Shown piece by piece: positions 1-37,400 of a DNA stretch of 64,000 nt; the first letter of the stretch is position 1, and every line of letters starts with the position of its first letter. The stretch is from Lytechinus pictus (taxonomy: Eukaryota; Echinodermata; Echinoidea; Temnopleuroida; Toxopneustidae). The position numbers and the translations under genes are program-made. The notes beneath the pieces are model-generated. The model did no database searches. It was not told where the DNA came from and saw only the letters and a list, made by a program, of their open reading frames with translations. The DNA is taken from assembly GCF_037042905.1 (NCBI RefSeq), contig NC_087247.1:35977420-36041419 (forward strand). The letters run 5' to 3'.

Positions 1-129
1 TCTTCAAGAATCAAAATATAAAAGGGTTAATTTTCGAGCAAATCTCTTCAAGAAATAATATTACGAACCACCCCTCCCCATCCCCAATCCACATTTACTC
101 CTACCAAGATTCGTTTTAATTACTCTTAC

Positions 130-23772
<23,643 letters not shown>

Positions 23773-26700
23773 GATGTAGGCAAAATATCACATATTCCGA
23801 TCCAAATGCTCAGTCGAAATACTTATCAGTTACCACGTTCCACTGGAAACCGGATGAATGAATGTCCCAGGCGAGTGCGTTATAAATACGTTTGGAGTAG
23901 CTATATAAATAAGATAATGATCAGGCAGCATCAATAGTTTTCATTCCTTCGAAAGGACTCATGAAATAAAGCCTTCTGGGCCATTCCTTTGTTGTACACC
24001 GCGAAGCTTTATTACCATTATCCAATCAATAATCCAATGATAGAAACTATTTCTGCCCGTAAGGCATGTAAGGTGTGCTCATGTGCTTAATATCAGTACC
24101 AGATGAATCAAAGTCAAGTCTGCGTTTACGTATAAGGGTCAAGGTCCAAACCCGGGTTTGACATTATTGCAAGACCGAGGATAATAAAAAAAATCGAAGC
24201 ACTCTTTGCACACTGATCTACAAGTTTCAATTTTGAGTTTTCTGTATCGGTGGAGAAATATGATATTAGATCAAATGAAATGGAAGTTTGCGCTTGAAGA
24301 GTGCTTCTGCTGCTACTGCTGCTGCTGCACTCTTCCTCTTTTTTTTTCTTCAAAAGCAATGAAAGTGTGAGGTATACATCAAAATGATTACGGCAGCTGT
24401 CGCAGCACACTGAGCCTAGTGAACGTGTCAAACCAGGGAAACTTCCTGCACCGCTTAAACTTTTGAATATGATAAGCTATTGGAAATAAATAAAAACAGG
24501 ATGAAGAATATATGCACCTTCGCTTGGCATAAAAAGAATAAGTGTGACTGTCATTTATTTTCTCCCCAAATTAGGAATTTACGAAAACATTTAGAGGCTG
24601 CATATTCCTTTTTTAAAACATAATTTTATTGATGAAAATTCAAGAAATATTGCACTAATGATGGAAATTAAAATGCGAAAATTATAAATAATCTTTCTGT
24701 GCATGGACTTGGATAAAAGTTACCTTTCTAATAACTGTGTTCCGATCTCGATTATATCCCATGTACTCGTTCTACTTTTGTCTTACTCACTGTTCCCTCC
24801 TTTCTTTTCTAATTTCTTCCATCTTGTTCCCACTCTCTTTTTTTTTTCTCTCAACTTCTTCTTCAGTTCCTATATGATATCATATATCTGTTAATCAAAC
24901 CTTTTCTTTAACAAATGAAGCCTGAAGTACGTGTTGGGTTGTTTCATAAAATTATTGTTACATATCCCCTTGTCGGTAGGAAGCATAAAATCCATTGTTC
25001 CGCATCTCCGAGAAACGAGTATTATTATTGGCATTGATCTTTGATTAGTTTATCAAGATCCGGATCAGGGGTATCCAAAAAGTTATAAGGTATTTTAAAT
25101 AATCTTGATAATCAGCCTATTTACGTCGCACACATTCCTCTTACCGTAGGTCAAGGATATTTATGTAGCCACACGTACTTCATTCGATATCAATGGGAAA
25201 ATTCAATAATCTTAACGTGATAATAATTCATATCGACAAAAGTTCGTCGCCTGGACACTATTTCACAACACCTTCCAAAGGTCGATATATCGTCGCATCA
25301 AACTGTAGACATGTCGTGCTCCAGAATTTGAATAATTAATAAATTTAAATTTATAAATTCCCTAAGCCAATTATACCCTGTCCTTGAATCATAGTGGAGA
25401 GACACGAATGGGAAAACCCCTGTTTTTTTTTTTTTTTTACACGGTATGAATTCAAAATAATAGAGCTTCCGTGTTGGACGATGGACCCTTCTACGACGGA
25501 TACCAACTATTTTAAAACTTATTTTTGGCTTCCTGAGATAATCATTTTCATTTATTTAGACCAATTTCGTATTTTGATATTCCACTCGTCAGGTTATGAT
25601 GTGAAAGGGGCTTTTTTCGTCACTCGATTTGGATGAGACCACCAGCGAAATCCATTTCGGAGCGAACATTGACGTCGCCTCGTTCACATTCTAGTTCAGG
25701 GCCGTTGGTGGTGCTTCTGAGCACTAATTTCTGTTACAAAAGTTTACCTGCGTAAGCTCGTGTTGCAAACGGGAATCTTTGCTTCGTAGCTTAATTTGCA
25801 GATGAAATTTTACGTTTCCCACATCTTGACCAACATGACAAACTGGTGCCTTTGTCATGGATGTGGATGGACTGTTTTAATTGACATTTGAGGAGATTGG
25901 TTTAATTTTTTTTTTCGCATATGACACATCTCAGGAGGCTTATACATTTATAGTTATTATGCTTTGATTGTTAAATACTATTATTTTGGCTTTATTTTTT
26001 CAACATATCATTTTACATTTCGGTACACGTCATTTAGAAGATGCTCTTCGGAAACAATTTGTTTATTAAACTCCGCGGAAACTGCATATACTCGCCTCTC
26101 GTGCATTTTGTCTGGGATTGAGATAACTGGACGTATCATTTTCAGCATAAAGCTCATTCACACCTGAAACAGTAGTCAAAACTCGAGGACCGACCACTGA
26201 TCTGAATCAGATCAGTGGGACCAAGGAACTTTGAGTTCCGCATGCGCAGATGGTTCAATCATCACTTCATCGTTGGAGAAGAATCCGTCTCCGGGATCCG
26301 TCTGTCCAAATGACATTTCCTTATCATATTTTTCACGACATGAGCTTAAATTAATTGTTTGTATATGCGTTATCAGGAAAAATGGAAATCTACTCGACTA
26401 TCACGAATACGAAAATTCTACCGCATTTTTCTTCCCAATTTCATGAAATTATTCGAACAATATACCAGCCGTTCAGTGTAAAGGTGCTAACAAAGGTCCC
26501 GCGTCCCGAGTACAAATCTATGATTATATATTACATCTCAATCTAATTGTCTTAGGAATAATTTGTTTTCATATTTAGTTTTAGATTGCTCTCCAACCAA
26601 AGTCTAAAAGATTGATTTCCAATCTAAGGTATTTAGGGGATACGTAATTCTTCACCGTTCTTAAAAAAGGTGTAAATAATGTATTAGGTAATGCATAAGT

Positions 26701-27120
26701 TAATCTGTCTGAATAAATAGATAAAATGAAAGATTGAATAACAAGAATTCCAAGTAAAATGTGGTTAATTGATTGATAGTTAAGAGGTTCAAATAGCTGT
26801 CCCATTTAACATGAATATATATACCACCGATATCATGATCGATTATAACTCTGTGGTGCATGTCCTTCGAGTGACTTACATTACATTTTAGTTGTAAAAG
26901 TAAAAGTAATTGAATCGCTCCTCGGCACGCTTTCTACACGGTTTCTCGAAATATCCTTAATGGTGCACAACATACATCTTTTTCTTCAGCTTTATGGACC
27001 CTTTTTTTTTCCAAGTAACTGTGTTCAACATTAGGAAGAAAATAATGTTTTACGAGATAGTTGTGTTTCTTTGTAACAATACCATAGGTCCTCTTATTGA
27101 TAACGTTTTGTTTTGTTTTG
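23773..27120. other. Intergenic sequence upstream of the SUR-like gene
   Basis: Presumed to hold the promoter and 5' UTR of the SUR-like gene. Seen: a CTG-type stretch near 24300-24330, poly-T runs, and a perfect 12-bp-arm hairpin (CCACTGATCTGA and its complement) at 26194-26218. No exon with family resemblance was recognised, and no convincing TATA box in the right orientation. Confidence 0.5.
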
Positions 27121-27545
27121 TGTGTGGTTTATAGTGGTTATGACTCTCGTCTTTCAATCTGAGGGACATGAGTTCGATTCCCAGCCATAGTGTGGTATCC
27201 TTCAGCAAGAAATTCACCCACACTGTGCTGCACTCAACCCAGGGGAGGTGAATGGGTACTCAGTAGGAAGAATTTTTTTGAGTGCCGCACGCCTTTCATG
27301 GGCAGCGCAGTTTAAACCGGGCTAAAAATGGCCACGTTTTGTTTCCTCAGGCAAATAGCGCTATATATAAATTTAGCTATTATCATTATTATTATTATTA
27401 TCATCATCATCATCATTATCATTATATTTACAATTATGAATATTATTATTATTATCCTTACTATTATTTTTACTATTACTATTATCATTATTATTATTAT
27501 TATTATAACTAATAACTTTATTGTTGTTGTTGTAATAAGCAAATT
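27121..27545 (+). mobile_element. tRNA-derived SINE with L2-like 3' end
   Basis: A tRNA-like head (TAGTGGTTATGACTCTCG; box B GAGTTCGATTCCC) is followed by a body with GCTGCACTCAACCCAGG and GAATGGGTACTCAGTAGG. A 3' end TAGCGCTATATAAATTTAG and a (TTA/TCA)n tail follow, the same tail type as the L2-like element at 7614. A shorter relative of the body lies near 22978-23030. Confidence 0.75.
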
Positions 27546-28249
27546 CGTTTAAGCATGGTTTAAGGAATTAAGTTACAATGGGATTCTTGGACTTTTAGAA
27601 TATCTTTTTCAAATGATTGGTTTAGTCTTTATTGTTTGAGTGTTCAAAGCACATTCTTGATATCAATGGTACAATTTCATATAATAGAAAAAGGTGAATG
27701 AAAAGTTCAAAACTGAACTAAAAACAAAATACTTTATGTTGATCTAAAATAGAATAAAAAGAGCGCCCTCGTCTTTAGGGCGCAATACATTCGCGTAGTC
27801 ATGATTGTCCAGAAAAAAGAGAATCGTGTAAATATATTCGCAAACCCTCTACGTAAATCTTAAAATCTCACTGACATAGTATCATTACATCATATTCATG
27901 GTGCCTCTTTTATGGTGCTTAAATGACAAATGTGGGGGAGGAGAAAACCGAAAAAATAGAAAATTTATAAGATATATATCATGCAAAGTAAATCTAACAA
28001 AAAATATAATTGACGAAATGTATAAATAATTATGTTCGATATGGAAATAAGTTGGGTTGTTAGATTGATCAGAAAATTTGAAGGAGATTAGAAAAAAATG
28101 GCAATGCAAGAGAATGAAACTAAAGAGCTATCGTTATTTTACTTAATGTTGTATCATCAGCTTTTCGACTTTTCCCGTTTTTCTGATTGATTTGACAAGG
28201 TTTAATTCATCGGTGACCTTGTCTCAAAAACGTTTTGAGACAAAACGTA

Positions 28250-28460
28250 TTTATGTATACAGGCACACCCACCACGAGCGTTTGCTTTTAGGGTCTTACG
28301 CCTTTTTCTATAGACATAACATGTACATATTTATATTCTTCGTGACAAACTGATTTTTGTATGAATTTATGTTTACGAAAAATGTAGAAATTTGTGAAAT
28401 GGAAGAAAATAAATGTTTGTTGGAGTTGAACTGAATTAAATTGAGTTTTGTAACATAGTA
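28250..28460 (+). mobile_element. Possible 3'-end fragment of a non-LTR element
   Basis: GAAAATAAATGTTTGTTGGA, then TGAACTGAATTAAATTGAG resembles the short-repeat tails that end CR1-like elements (compare 55650-55680). No coding remnant. Weak call. Confidence 0.35.
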
Positions 28461-28589
28461 ATTGAAATGACTGATTGGGTTGTGTTATTTGTACACAGAA
28501 CTACTACTGAAACAAAGTTATAAAAAGATCATATTTTCTTTTCATGTTTTACTCATTGCCTTACACCATTTTGTCATATGAAGAGTTAT

Positions 28590-29361
28590 GTTCCAAAAGG
28601 AGCTAATTCCACTTTTGGTATTTTTCTGTAAATCAAGGTTTTTTAATTCACCACTTTCACTTAGCCACTGTTGTTTTATTTTGATATACATGATAGTACT
28701 ATCATCTTAGATTAATTAAATCATGATTTCAAACATCTAGCATTCATTGTTAATTCGTAAATAAATTTTGAAATTTAACTTTTCACGGATTTAGCTCCTT
28801 TTGGAACAAGACCTTAGTAAAATGTCAATTTTTGCCAATTCAAACATGTTTAATATTGAAAATTGAACACAAAAACATAAATATGGCTAGCAGAATACAT
28901 TTCACATCTTTTCTGATGTTTATCCATTGAAAGTTACAAAAAAAATTGTATTTGTCACCTTTTCTTAGGACAGCATCTTTTCGATATCTAATTCCAAAAG
29001 GAGCTAAATCCCAAAATATTCATAACAATTTTAAAATTCTATTATTTTCAGCAAATTTTGCACTGATAGTGAAAACTTGTATCCACAACATTTACCTAAA
29101 AAAATTGAAAGCATAACTTTATGTAAAATAGAAAAATAACAAATTTTAAATAACCGTATAGTGGATTTAGCTCCTTTTGGAACAAAACTGTTTGGGATTT
29201 GGCTCCCTTTGAAACAGGACTCAAATTTGCAATCAATGTTTACTAACCTTTCCATTTTTTTTTTCAAATGCGATATGTAGCATTTGATTCCCACGTCTAA
29301 GATACATAATATTATATTTGTATCACAAAATCAATTTTAGTCAAAAGTGGATTTAGCTCTT
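28590..29361. repeat. Interspersed 21-bp motif in alternating orientation
   Basis: GTTCCAAAAGGAGCTAATTCC at 28590-28610 recurs as its complement at 28787-28807, forward at 28991-29012, as complement at 29163-29183 and 29195-29216, and partly at 29349. The first three spacings are about 200, 200 and 170 bp. The spacers are not obviously alike. Confidence 0.75.
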
Positions 29362-30297
29362 CATATTTTTTTCTTGAAAGCAGAGCGCAGCCTTTGACAC
29401 ATTTCAGATATGTTCGCCAGATTTGTTTTGCGGAGTAACAAAGATTACCTGATGACTAAAAGGGTCCCTTCTTACGTAAACTCCTCACCCAAAATGGATA
29501 TCTTAGAAATTGGGATTATGAGGAGGGAACTTCTTGAGATGAGCAATATGAAAAAAATATATTCTTTATGAATATATAGACTGATATCCTAGCCTACATC
29601 AATCAAGATCTCTTTAGTCATGTCACAGTTACAACAACCAAAGTAACTCCATTAACTGATGGTATGGCACTGGGTATAACGGAATAGCCTCCCTCACTCC
29701 GAGTCAGTGGTGTGGCGGTGACGTCACAAACTACTCACAATAAAGCACCCACTATACCACTGACACAATAGTCGACGTTCCTTTTTTCCTAAGTATTGAA
29801 GAAAAAAAATCCATAAAATATGGAGTAAGGGAGGATAAATAGGAGTCTAATAAGAAAGGTTTGGATTTTAAGTTTGAAAATACCCCTATCAATTATTTGA
29901 GAAAAAAATCGATCGACTAGCTACCCGTCAAAATAAACTTTCACATGCAGGCCCTATACCTGACACTATTTATAAGCCCAAAGTAATATGGGGCAAGTCA
30001 GAAAAATATGTAAGATTCGTAGGAGAAAGGGCCAAAAGAAAATCCACAATCTCAAACATTGTCTGCCTTCAATAATAATCAATCGCCGTATTCTAGAGAC
30101 GAGTTCAAAGATCAAAATCGGATACCATTTAAACCAGCAATGCCTTAACATGCCTAAAGAGAATCTTCATGTAATGATGCAGGAGTAGTTTTATAGCAGA
30201 AAGGCACATCATCAGCTCTACTTGTTGTTTGCCAATTGTTGCATTCTGGACAGGGGCTCAAAGATCACCCTTTGTATCAAGAGGATGCCCCGTAATT

Positions 30298-30712
30298 AAG
30301 CGGTTTATCTCCAATTCGTCTAATGCCAATTCGTCCAATTGCCAACTCGTCTATTATCATTTGGTCTACCATCAGTTCGTCCACTCATCACATGGTCTAC
30401 TTTCATTTAGTCTAATGCCATTCCGTCTAATAAGCAATTGGTCCAATAGCCCTTTAGTCCATATACCATTTGGTCTAATTGGACTATAAGTGTTTATTGT
30501 GCAAAATTAATGAAAATGAAATGAATATTACACCAAGTGGTTATGAGACGAAATGGTGATCAGACCAAGTGATGATTGGACCAAATGGTTAATGAACCAA
30601 ATGTTTGCTAGACGAAATGTTGATGGACGGAATGACATTAGACTAAATGAAAGTAGACCGTGTGGTAAATGGACGAGTTGGCAGTAGGCGAATTGGCAAT
30701 TTACCAATTAAG
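30298..30712. mobile_element. Foldback element of short degenerate repeats
   Basis: The left half is a run of degenerate 13-16-bp units of the form CCAATTCGTCTA / CATTTGGTCTACC. The right half has the complements (TGGACCAAATGG, TAGACGAAATG, GGACGAGTTGG). A unique stretch of about 50 bp separates the arms. The layout recalls foldback transposons with internally repetitive arms, such as the sea-urchin TU elements. No protein coding. Confidence 0.7.
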
Positions 30713-31323
30713 CCTACTGCATCCCTAAAATGTGTGTTTATCTAGTGATGAGGGAGGTTTGTTCTCTATCAGAAGGGCATATCCTAAAATCTGTAGGCCT
30801 ACATTGTCTAAACAAGCCAATAGCTGATTAATTATCATTAAAACGAGCCCTATACAAACCAAGTTGATTCCGGTGAGGAAGCAACACTTGAAACCTCCAT
30901 ATCAAACCGGATAAAAACCTTCTAAATTTGCCTCTCTTTCACCACGGATCGAACAATACAGAAGGATTATCAATTTATAGTTTCACATCTGCAACGCCTA
31001 CAGATATTCGATCATAGTCAAATACCTTTAAAGCAGTTGCTTCTTTGCACACCTTACAGTGTCTTTGCATGCGATGTAATCACGAAGATGGAGGAGATAT
31101 GTAGAGTCGGGTAGCTTGGAGGAGCAACTTAGTTTTGGTTTGTACCGAATTAAATATCTGTTGGCAATCGCATATTTTCATTTGGACTTAAAATCCCGCT
31201 GTATTCATAACTGTCAGTGACTTCATACAATACACCACTATTTGTCTTTCGGAACTTACTTTTGGAATATAGACATCTTGGAGAGATTTGATTTCACGTC
31301 GGAGGAGTTTCGTTTGAAAGAAG

Positions 31324-31458
31324 ATGCAAGGACACGCAAAGGGTCTTTCCTGCTGGTGTCTCTTGACGGTGATATGTCTTTACGTAGCTCAGACATGTTC
31401 TGCAGACAATGTAGGATGGATGGTAGCAGCAGACACACCAAATCCAGATTTATCAGTG
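31324..31458 (+). CDS. ITIH-like: ITIH-like exon 1: start codon and signal peptide
   Basis: MQGHAKGLSCWCLLTVICLY continues VAQTCSA, a signal peptide with likely cleavage before DNV. A at -3 of the ATG. Donor TCAGTG|GTAAGG, phase 0. 45 codons. Confidence 0.82.
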
Positions 31459-34400
31459 GTAAGGAACATTAGGCGTGGGTTTTAAAGAGATTCAGTTGAA
31501 CCCCTAATCGTAGGACCTCTAATTCCTCACACATTTACCATTACCTTTATGATTTTGAAAAAGGGGATTTGATTCATTCGATGATAACAGCAAATCTTTA
31601 TAGATAGAAATGATTTTTCAGTATTCATTTAAAATTTACACGAACATACACCAGATGAATACTACGCTCACTTACTTCATACATAAAAGAGGGTATATAT
31701 AGACACAATTCATTGTTACATTGACATCAAAAGCAGTGGTAGAAAATTCACGTCCTGCCTTTTAATAAAAAAAAATCAAATTACTTGTTAAAGATTTCCA
31801 GGCGGTCCATTCAATATTGGTTATCTCTCGTGTAATTGCGATAGTGATTAATCAGTTGTTAAACTGCTAAATCGATTAATCAATAACAGATTATCCCCTC
31901 ATAATTCTCTTCTGCTCTCCTCATATATCGATTCACCCTGACCTCCATATTCATCAAACGATTAAACATTGACAGAGATCGAGAAACTATGTCAATGCAC
32001 TTTAGCGTGATTGCTTCTATATTTCAATATTACTTGTAACAATTAAAACAAAATTGTGTGGCAAGCAAACCTAGTATCTAAGCTACAAATTCTGTTCAAA
32101 ACTAGAGTCCAAATAATTGACATCTATCTAGAATGGCAAATTTCTTCAATATAATCAAAGGATTAGAAAGATATCTTAAATTTGAGGTCGTCGATCAGAA
32201 TTGGACAATCACCTTTTTAAAAATTATTAGAAGTAAACTATGATTTTTCTGACGATCAAATACAAGCCTACGTAGTATAAGAGATGCAATTGTAAGCCCT
32301 AATGCTGCATGTTCCCCTTACATTATATGGTAGAATTTAAGGATGAATGTATGGAATGGTGGGTAATCTGTCCCAGAATATAGACTTATCATTAAGGTAG
32401 GATATTGATAAGGCTGTTAGGTTAATTGATTTTCAAGTGTGTGTGTGTGTGTGTATTCATGAAAAGAAGGAAACAACCAACTTGTGTCATTGTTAAAGGA
32501 CAAGTCCACCCCAAAAATTTGATTTTAATGTAAAAAGAGAAAAATCCAACTAGCATTATACTGAAAAAAATCACCAAAATCGGATGTAAAATAAGAAAGT
32601 TATGACATTTTTAAGTTTTGCTTAATTTCACAAAACAGTTTTTGCACATCCCAGTCGATACACTCTTAAAAATGTTGGGCAACATACTTACCACACAATT
32701 GGTTAAAACTTTATCAAATTCAGGGTAGTTTTAAACCAATAATGTGTGCTTTTGGGTAAAAACTACACGGTATTGGTTGAAGACTACCCAGAAATGGATA
32801 ATTTTTTAACCAATTGTTGTGCGGACAGTATGTTGCCCAACATTTTAAGAGTGTATGCAAATAATGAAATTGATGGCATCACTTACTCACTATATGAAAT
32901 ATCCCAATTTTCTCCTCATTTTCCTGTGAAACAAAGTTTTATTTCTCCCTGAATATGTGGAATTACCATTGTTTAACATTTATGGTTCAGTCAAGTTGGT
33001 CTTTATATTCAAATCTGTAAAAATTAAAATACTATATAATTCAAACAATAAACAACAAAAGAAATAGTGAGGGACGTCACTCACTATTCTCTCACTGCAT
33101 GTGACTTAATTGTGCATATAACTATTTTGTGAAAAATAAACGAAATTTAAAAATGTCATAACTTTCTTATTTTACATCCGATTTTGATGAAATTTTCAGT
33201 ATTGTGCTTGTCTGATTCTTCTTCATTGATCCATATCAACATTTTTTTAGGTGGACTTGACATTCAATGCATATAAGAATAAAACCATTTGTGCATATAG
33301 ACTGCAGTACTTACTTATCAACTCCAATGTTATTCAATAAATTTCTAGACAGATGAACTTCTACTTCATAGTTTATCCTCTACTGTATTGATACATCGTA
33401 AAGCAAGCCGGTTTTATTTTTTAATATCATTCCTTGGGATCAGAAAAGTACTTGGTGATATCAAGAATTCATTCCTGATATCATGACGTAGCACTCGCGT
33501 CCTTTGGCAAGGCGTTTATCTGCATTTTTTCACTCTCCATCCAGGTATAGTAAAATATTATGCAGCGCTTAGAAACATTGTATTAAGAGCTCATCATTAT
33601 TATTATTATTCCTATTATTATTACTATTGATATTACTATTGTTGTTGCTTTTATCATTATTATGATATATAATTCATTTTTAGACCGAGATTTGCAATTT
33701 GTTCTTAAATTACAATTCTTAATATCAAGAATGATGAAAGGACTTGTCAAGCTTGATCAGCTATTCCAAGTAACAAAGACATCCCTTTTAAAGCCGATGG
33801 GATTTTCAAAGAAATACTACCTCCAAGAACGAGAATATGACATGATACACCCCTGATGAACTGTGAGACAAATATACACTAAAAAGGTGCAATCCATAGC
33901 CAGAGAGGGGACATCTTTGAAAGGTGCAACTTTGCACCTTCAAGACAGGAAAGGTGCAAGATTAAACGTACAAAAGGTGTTCCTAGTGAGGTATGGCTGA
34001 ACATTATAGCGGTGTTAAGCTGAATTTTTTTTCCATAGACTCGTGCACATTATTTTTCGTTACTTAGTAGTATCATTTTCTCTAATAATAATTTTCTTTA
34101 ACAGAAAATAATTACATTGCTCCCAACACTTGCTAAAGTTTACATTTAAATAAAACTTAAAGCTGACCTTAAATATGCAAGACTCTTTAATGTAAGAGTA
34201 TCTAGGTGTGAGGTATCATAGACATCAGCTGATATTTAGGCAGTATGAATGATGATATTCATTCCATCTATACTTGAGAAACGTTTCCACCTGTCAGTGT
34301 CATTATTGAGCAGCATGGTTGAAAATCATCATCTCTGATGGAAAGGATTGGTGACACTTGATCTTTGCGAAATTTGATGCTTTTATACAAAGTAAACAGA

Positions 34401-37400
34401 AGTGAATACACAAATTATATAAACAGTAGGTGGAATTCTTCTCTGAAGAATTTTGTGCACTTGTGCAGTTTGTGTGGGAGTGTCGGGTTGTTTTGGGGGT
34501 GGGGTGTCTGTGTGCGGGAGGATGTGTGTGAGGGTGCGCGTGGGTGTGTGCGTTGGTGTACGGATATACGTCTTTGGGTGTGGGTATGCTAAGTATGTGT
34601 GTAAGGGGGAGAGAGAGGGAGAAGTGAGTGAAAGAGAGGTGGATGAGACTGTGAGAGTGCGGGCATAATTGATAGCTTCAGTGTGGGTGAGGGTATGTAC
34701 GTGTTTTTCTTTTGTGGGGTCTTCAGTGCAATGAACATTGGACAAAATTTGGCTCCTGTGATGCAAACCCCATTGAAATATATAATATATATTTTAATCG
34801 GCAAAATATATTTCATTAAGTTCATGCAAAAGGTTACACCTTCTTTTATTTTTCTTTTCATAGGAGGACTTTTTAGGCCGTTTCCGCAGGCAAACAACCG
34901 TAAGTAAAAAAATAAAAATAAACAAAAGGAAAGAAAATATAGTCATGATAGTAGATCGTACAGTCTTTCAAAGGGGCAAATTTCGATTATAGTTATTATA
35001 AGCAAGATTTTATTGAAAGGAGTTGTGTATCTTTCAAACTCTTTATATTAATGTAGACCATACAGGAATTCTGCACTTTGATGTCAGACTGGTCTACTTT
35101 AGAAATTAATACAAAATATAATGAAGAAAAATCACATAGCTAATCTTAGGCTAACTACATTATTTTGGATGCTGTAAAAGAAATGCATTAATATGTCCCT
35201 AAATCTAAACAAGCTCCAAATCTTATTCAAACACTGAATAAATATTGAACTGAAGTGAATTAAAATTTGTATGCAGAACTATTAAAGAATATCTATAGTG
35301 AACGAGATGCCACATAATCATTATGATTATTATTCGAATCTCATTCTACATGACTTGAAGGGGAAAAAAAACCTGCATTTATTTTCAATATCATTATCAA
35401 TTATTACAAATATTATGCACAAATCAAATAATGGATGGTTACACACCGACATGGTGTCTGAAGAGTAATATTCAATAATGTTATAAAATGCATTTGTTTT
35501 CTAGTCACCAGTGCTTCCTAAAATAACGATGTTTCAAGTGGAGTCAAAGGTTGCTGTCCGCTTTGCAAGTACTACTATCAGAACCAACGTAAGGAACGTA
35601 GCAACAAGAAATCAAGCCGTATCCTTCGATTTGCTCCTTCCGCTAAAAGCATATATCTCAGACTTTACAATGTAAGTATAATTATTTGATATTGTGTGTC
35701 CAAACAGATTAGCGGTTACAAATTTCGAGCAAAATGAACTTGATACAATTCTATCAAACACTATTATCCATTTTTATACTGAAAAGTAAAGCAAGCACTT
35801 CACAATGATTCGAATGAAATAAAATTACATTACAAAAAATGTATTATACATCAATTAATGTAGTGTCCCAATCCCGCTCTCTATCTCCTGTATGTGCGTG
35901 TGTGTTTTGTCAGACGTGTATCAATCAAATATGATTATTTACGTCTGGGACCGACCTTTAACGTCACCATCCGAAAGACGTGACCAGGTGGGTGTTTCAT
36001 AAAGCTGTTCGTAAAGTTACGAACGACTTTACGCACGACTGGAACATGTTCTTAGGTCATAACTCAATTACATAGGGATATCACATAGCACAAGAAAGGA
36101 TCACCAGTCGTGCGTAAAGTCATTCGTATCTTACGAACAGCTTCATGAAACACCCACCAGGGCTCGAACCTCTGCATCAATTTGTAACTTCCCCAACAGC
36201 TTGGATTACAGGCGCTCGCCACAACGCCCAGTTGATTGCGGACCTTGTAGATGTAGATTCCGTAGCTCTCTTTCCTTTTGATTCACTTTCAATTCAATAT
36301 CAGAGTATGTTTATTTATGAGTGGTTATAATTTTTTTCTGAAAATGCATAGTCCATTAATGTAATTATTGTAATTTGCATTTAAGGAAAAAAACTTATGT
36401 CAATATAATTTGAAGAAATATTGTACTGAAGACTTTAGAAACCTGGCCAAAGTTAAAATAATTTCAAGTAACCAGTAAGTAAATGATTGATCTTACAGGG
36501 TTGTCGATGGCGTTTCATACCCTGGGCAAACGGTAGATAGGTGCATCCTGGAGCAGAATCTGAGATCATCCGATGTCGCCATAGCAACCATCGATAAATA
36601 CCAATATACCGCTGGGTAAGGAATTCTGACTCAGTTTACTTAAAAGTTGATTGATATTATGTCATGCTTGTACAACAAGAGACGACGAAATAACCCGTAT
36701 TCTAAAGTAGAACTTTTGAAATTTTGTTTTACTTCCAGGGGTGAATACACACGTAATGTCTTCACAGTAAAGACAAATGTCCCAAAGAAGAAATCAGTGA
36801 AGGTGACAATAGTCTATCAAGAACTACTTGAAAGGCAGGCTGGTTGGTACACTCAGAGGATTAGCGTGAGACCTTCTCAGGTGAACGTCAGATTATTTGT
36901 ACTATTTTTAATAGTAAGTCAAAAAGGGGCCTAAGCTTTCGATCCTAGCAGAATCTTCGTCGGAGGCAAAATGACAAACATATAAAGTGGAACAACCATA
37001 ATATAGACCACAAACAAGCTACAGCAACACTAGAAACAAGGAGACAAAAGGGGCATTAGTGAGTAGAGAAGACCAATCAGGTTAGTGAAGGGGATGAAAG
37101 AAAAGGAGTAGGCAGACACAAAGGGAAGTTAGTGTAAGTAAGGCCAGTAAAAGACCTCAAGCCAAGAGGGATTAAAATAATGAGGCAGGCAACATCAAAC
37201 AGGATCTGGAACAAAACAGTGATAATGGGATGAAAAACAAGAGAATTAGTGAGAGGTGGGTCAAACAGGTTACAAAGAAAGGCTTAATAAACTGGTGCAT
37301 AAGAGTGGGGGAAAAAAGAAAAAGAATGGGGAACAACTGATAATGTGCAAAAGACATATAAGTATATATGATAAAGCATTAAACAAACTAAGAGAAGAAG

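Noticed and set aside
23878..23912. TATA-like TATAAATACG and TATATAAATAAG as promoter of the SUR-like gene
   Set aside because: They read TATAAA on the plus strand while the gene is on the minus strand; AT-rich background makes chance matches likely.
26231..26446. Short open frames on both strands around CATGCGCAGATGG
   Set aside because: No signal peptide, splice context or family resemblance; a chance frame is the simpler reading.
30298..30712. CRISPR-like array because of regularly spaced short repeats
   Set aside because: Repeats are degenerate, there are no unique spacers of constant length, the second half is the inverse of the first, and the DNA is eukaryotic.
34383..34766. His/Thr/Pro-rich minus frame of 127 residues
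   Set aside because: Antisense translation of a GT-rich simple-sequence stretch in intron 1 of the ITIH gene.
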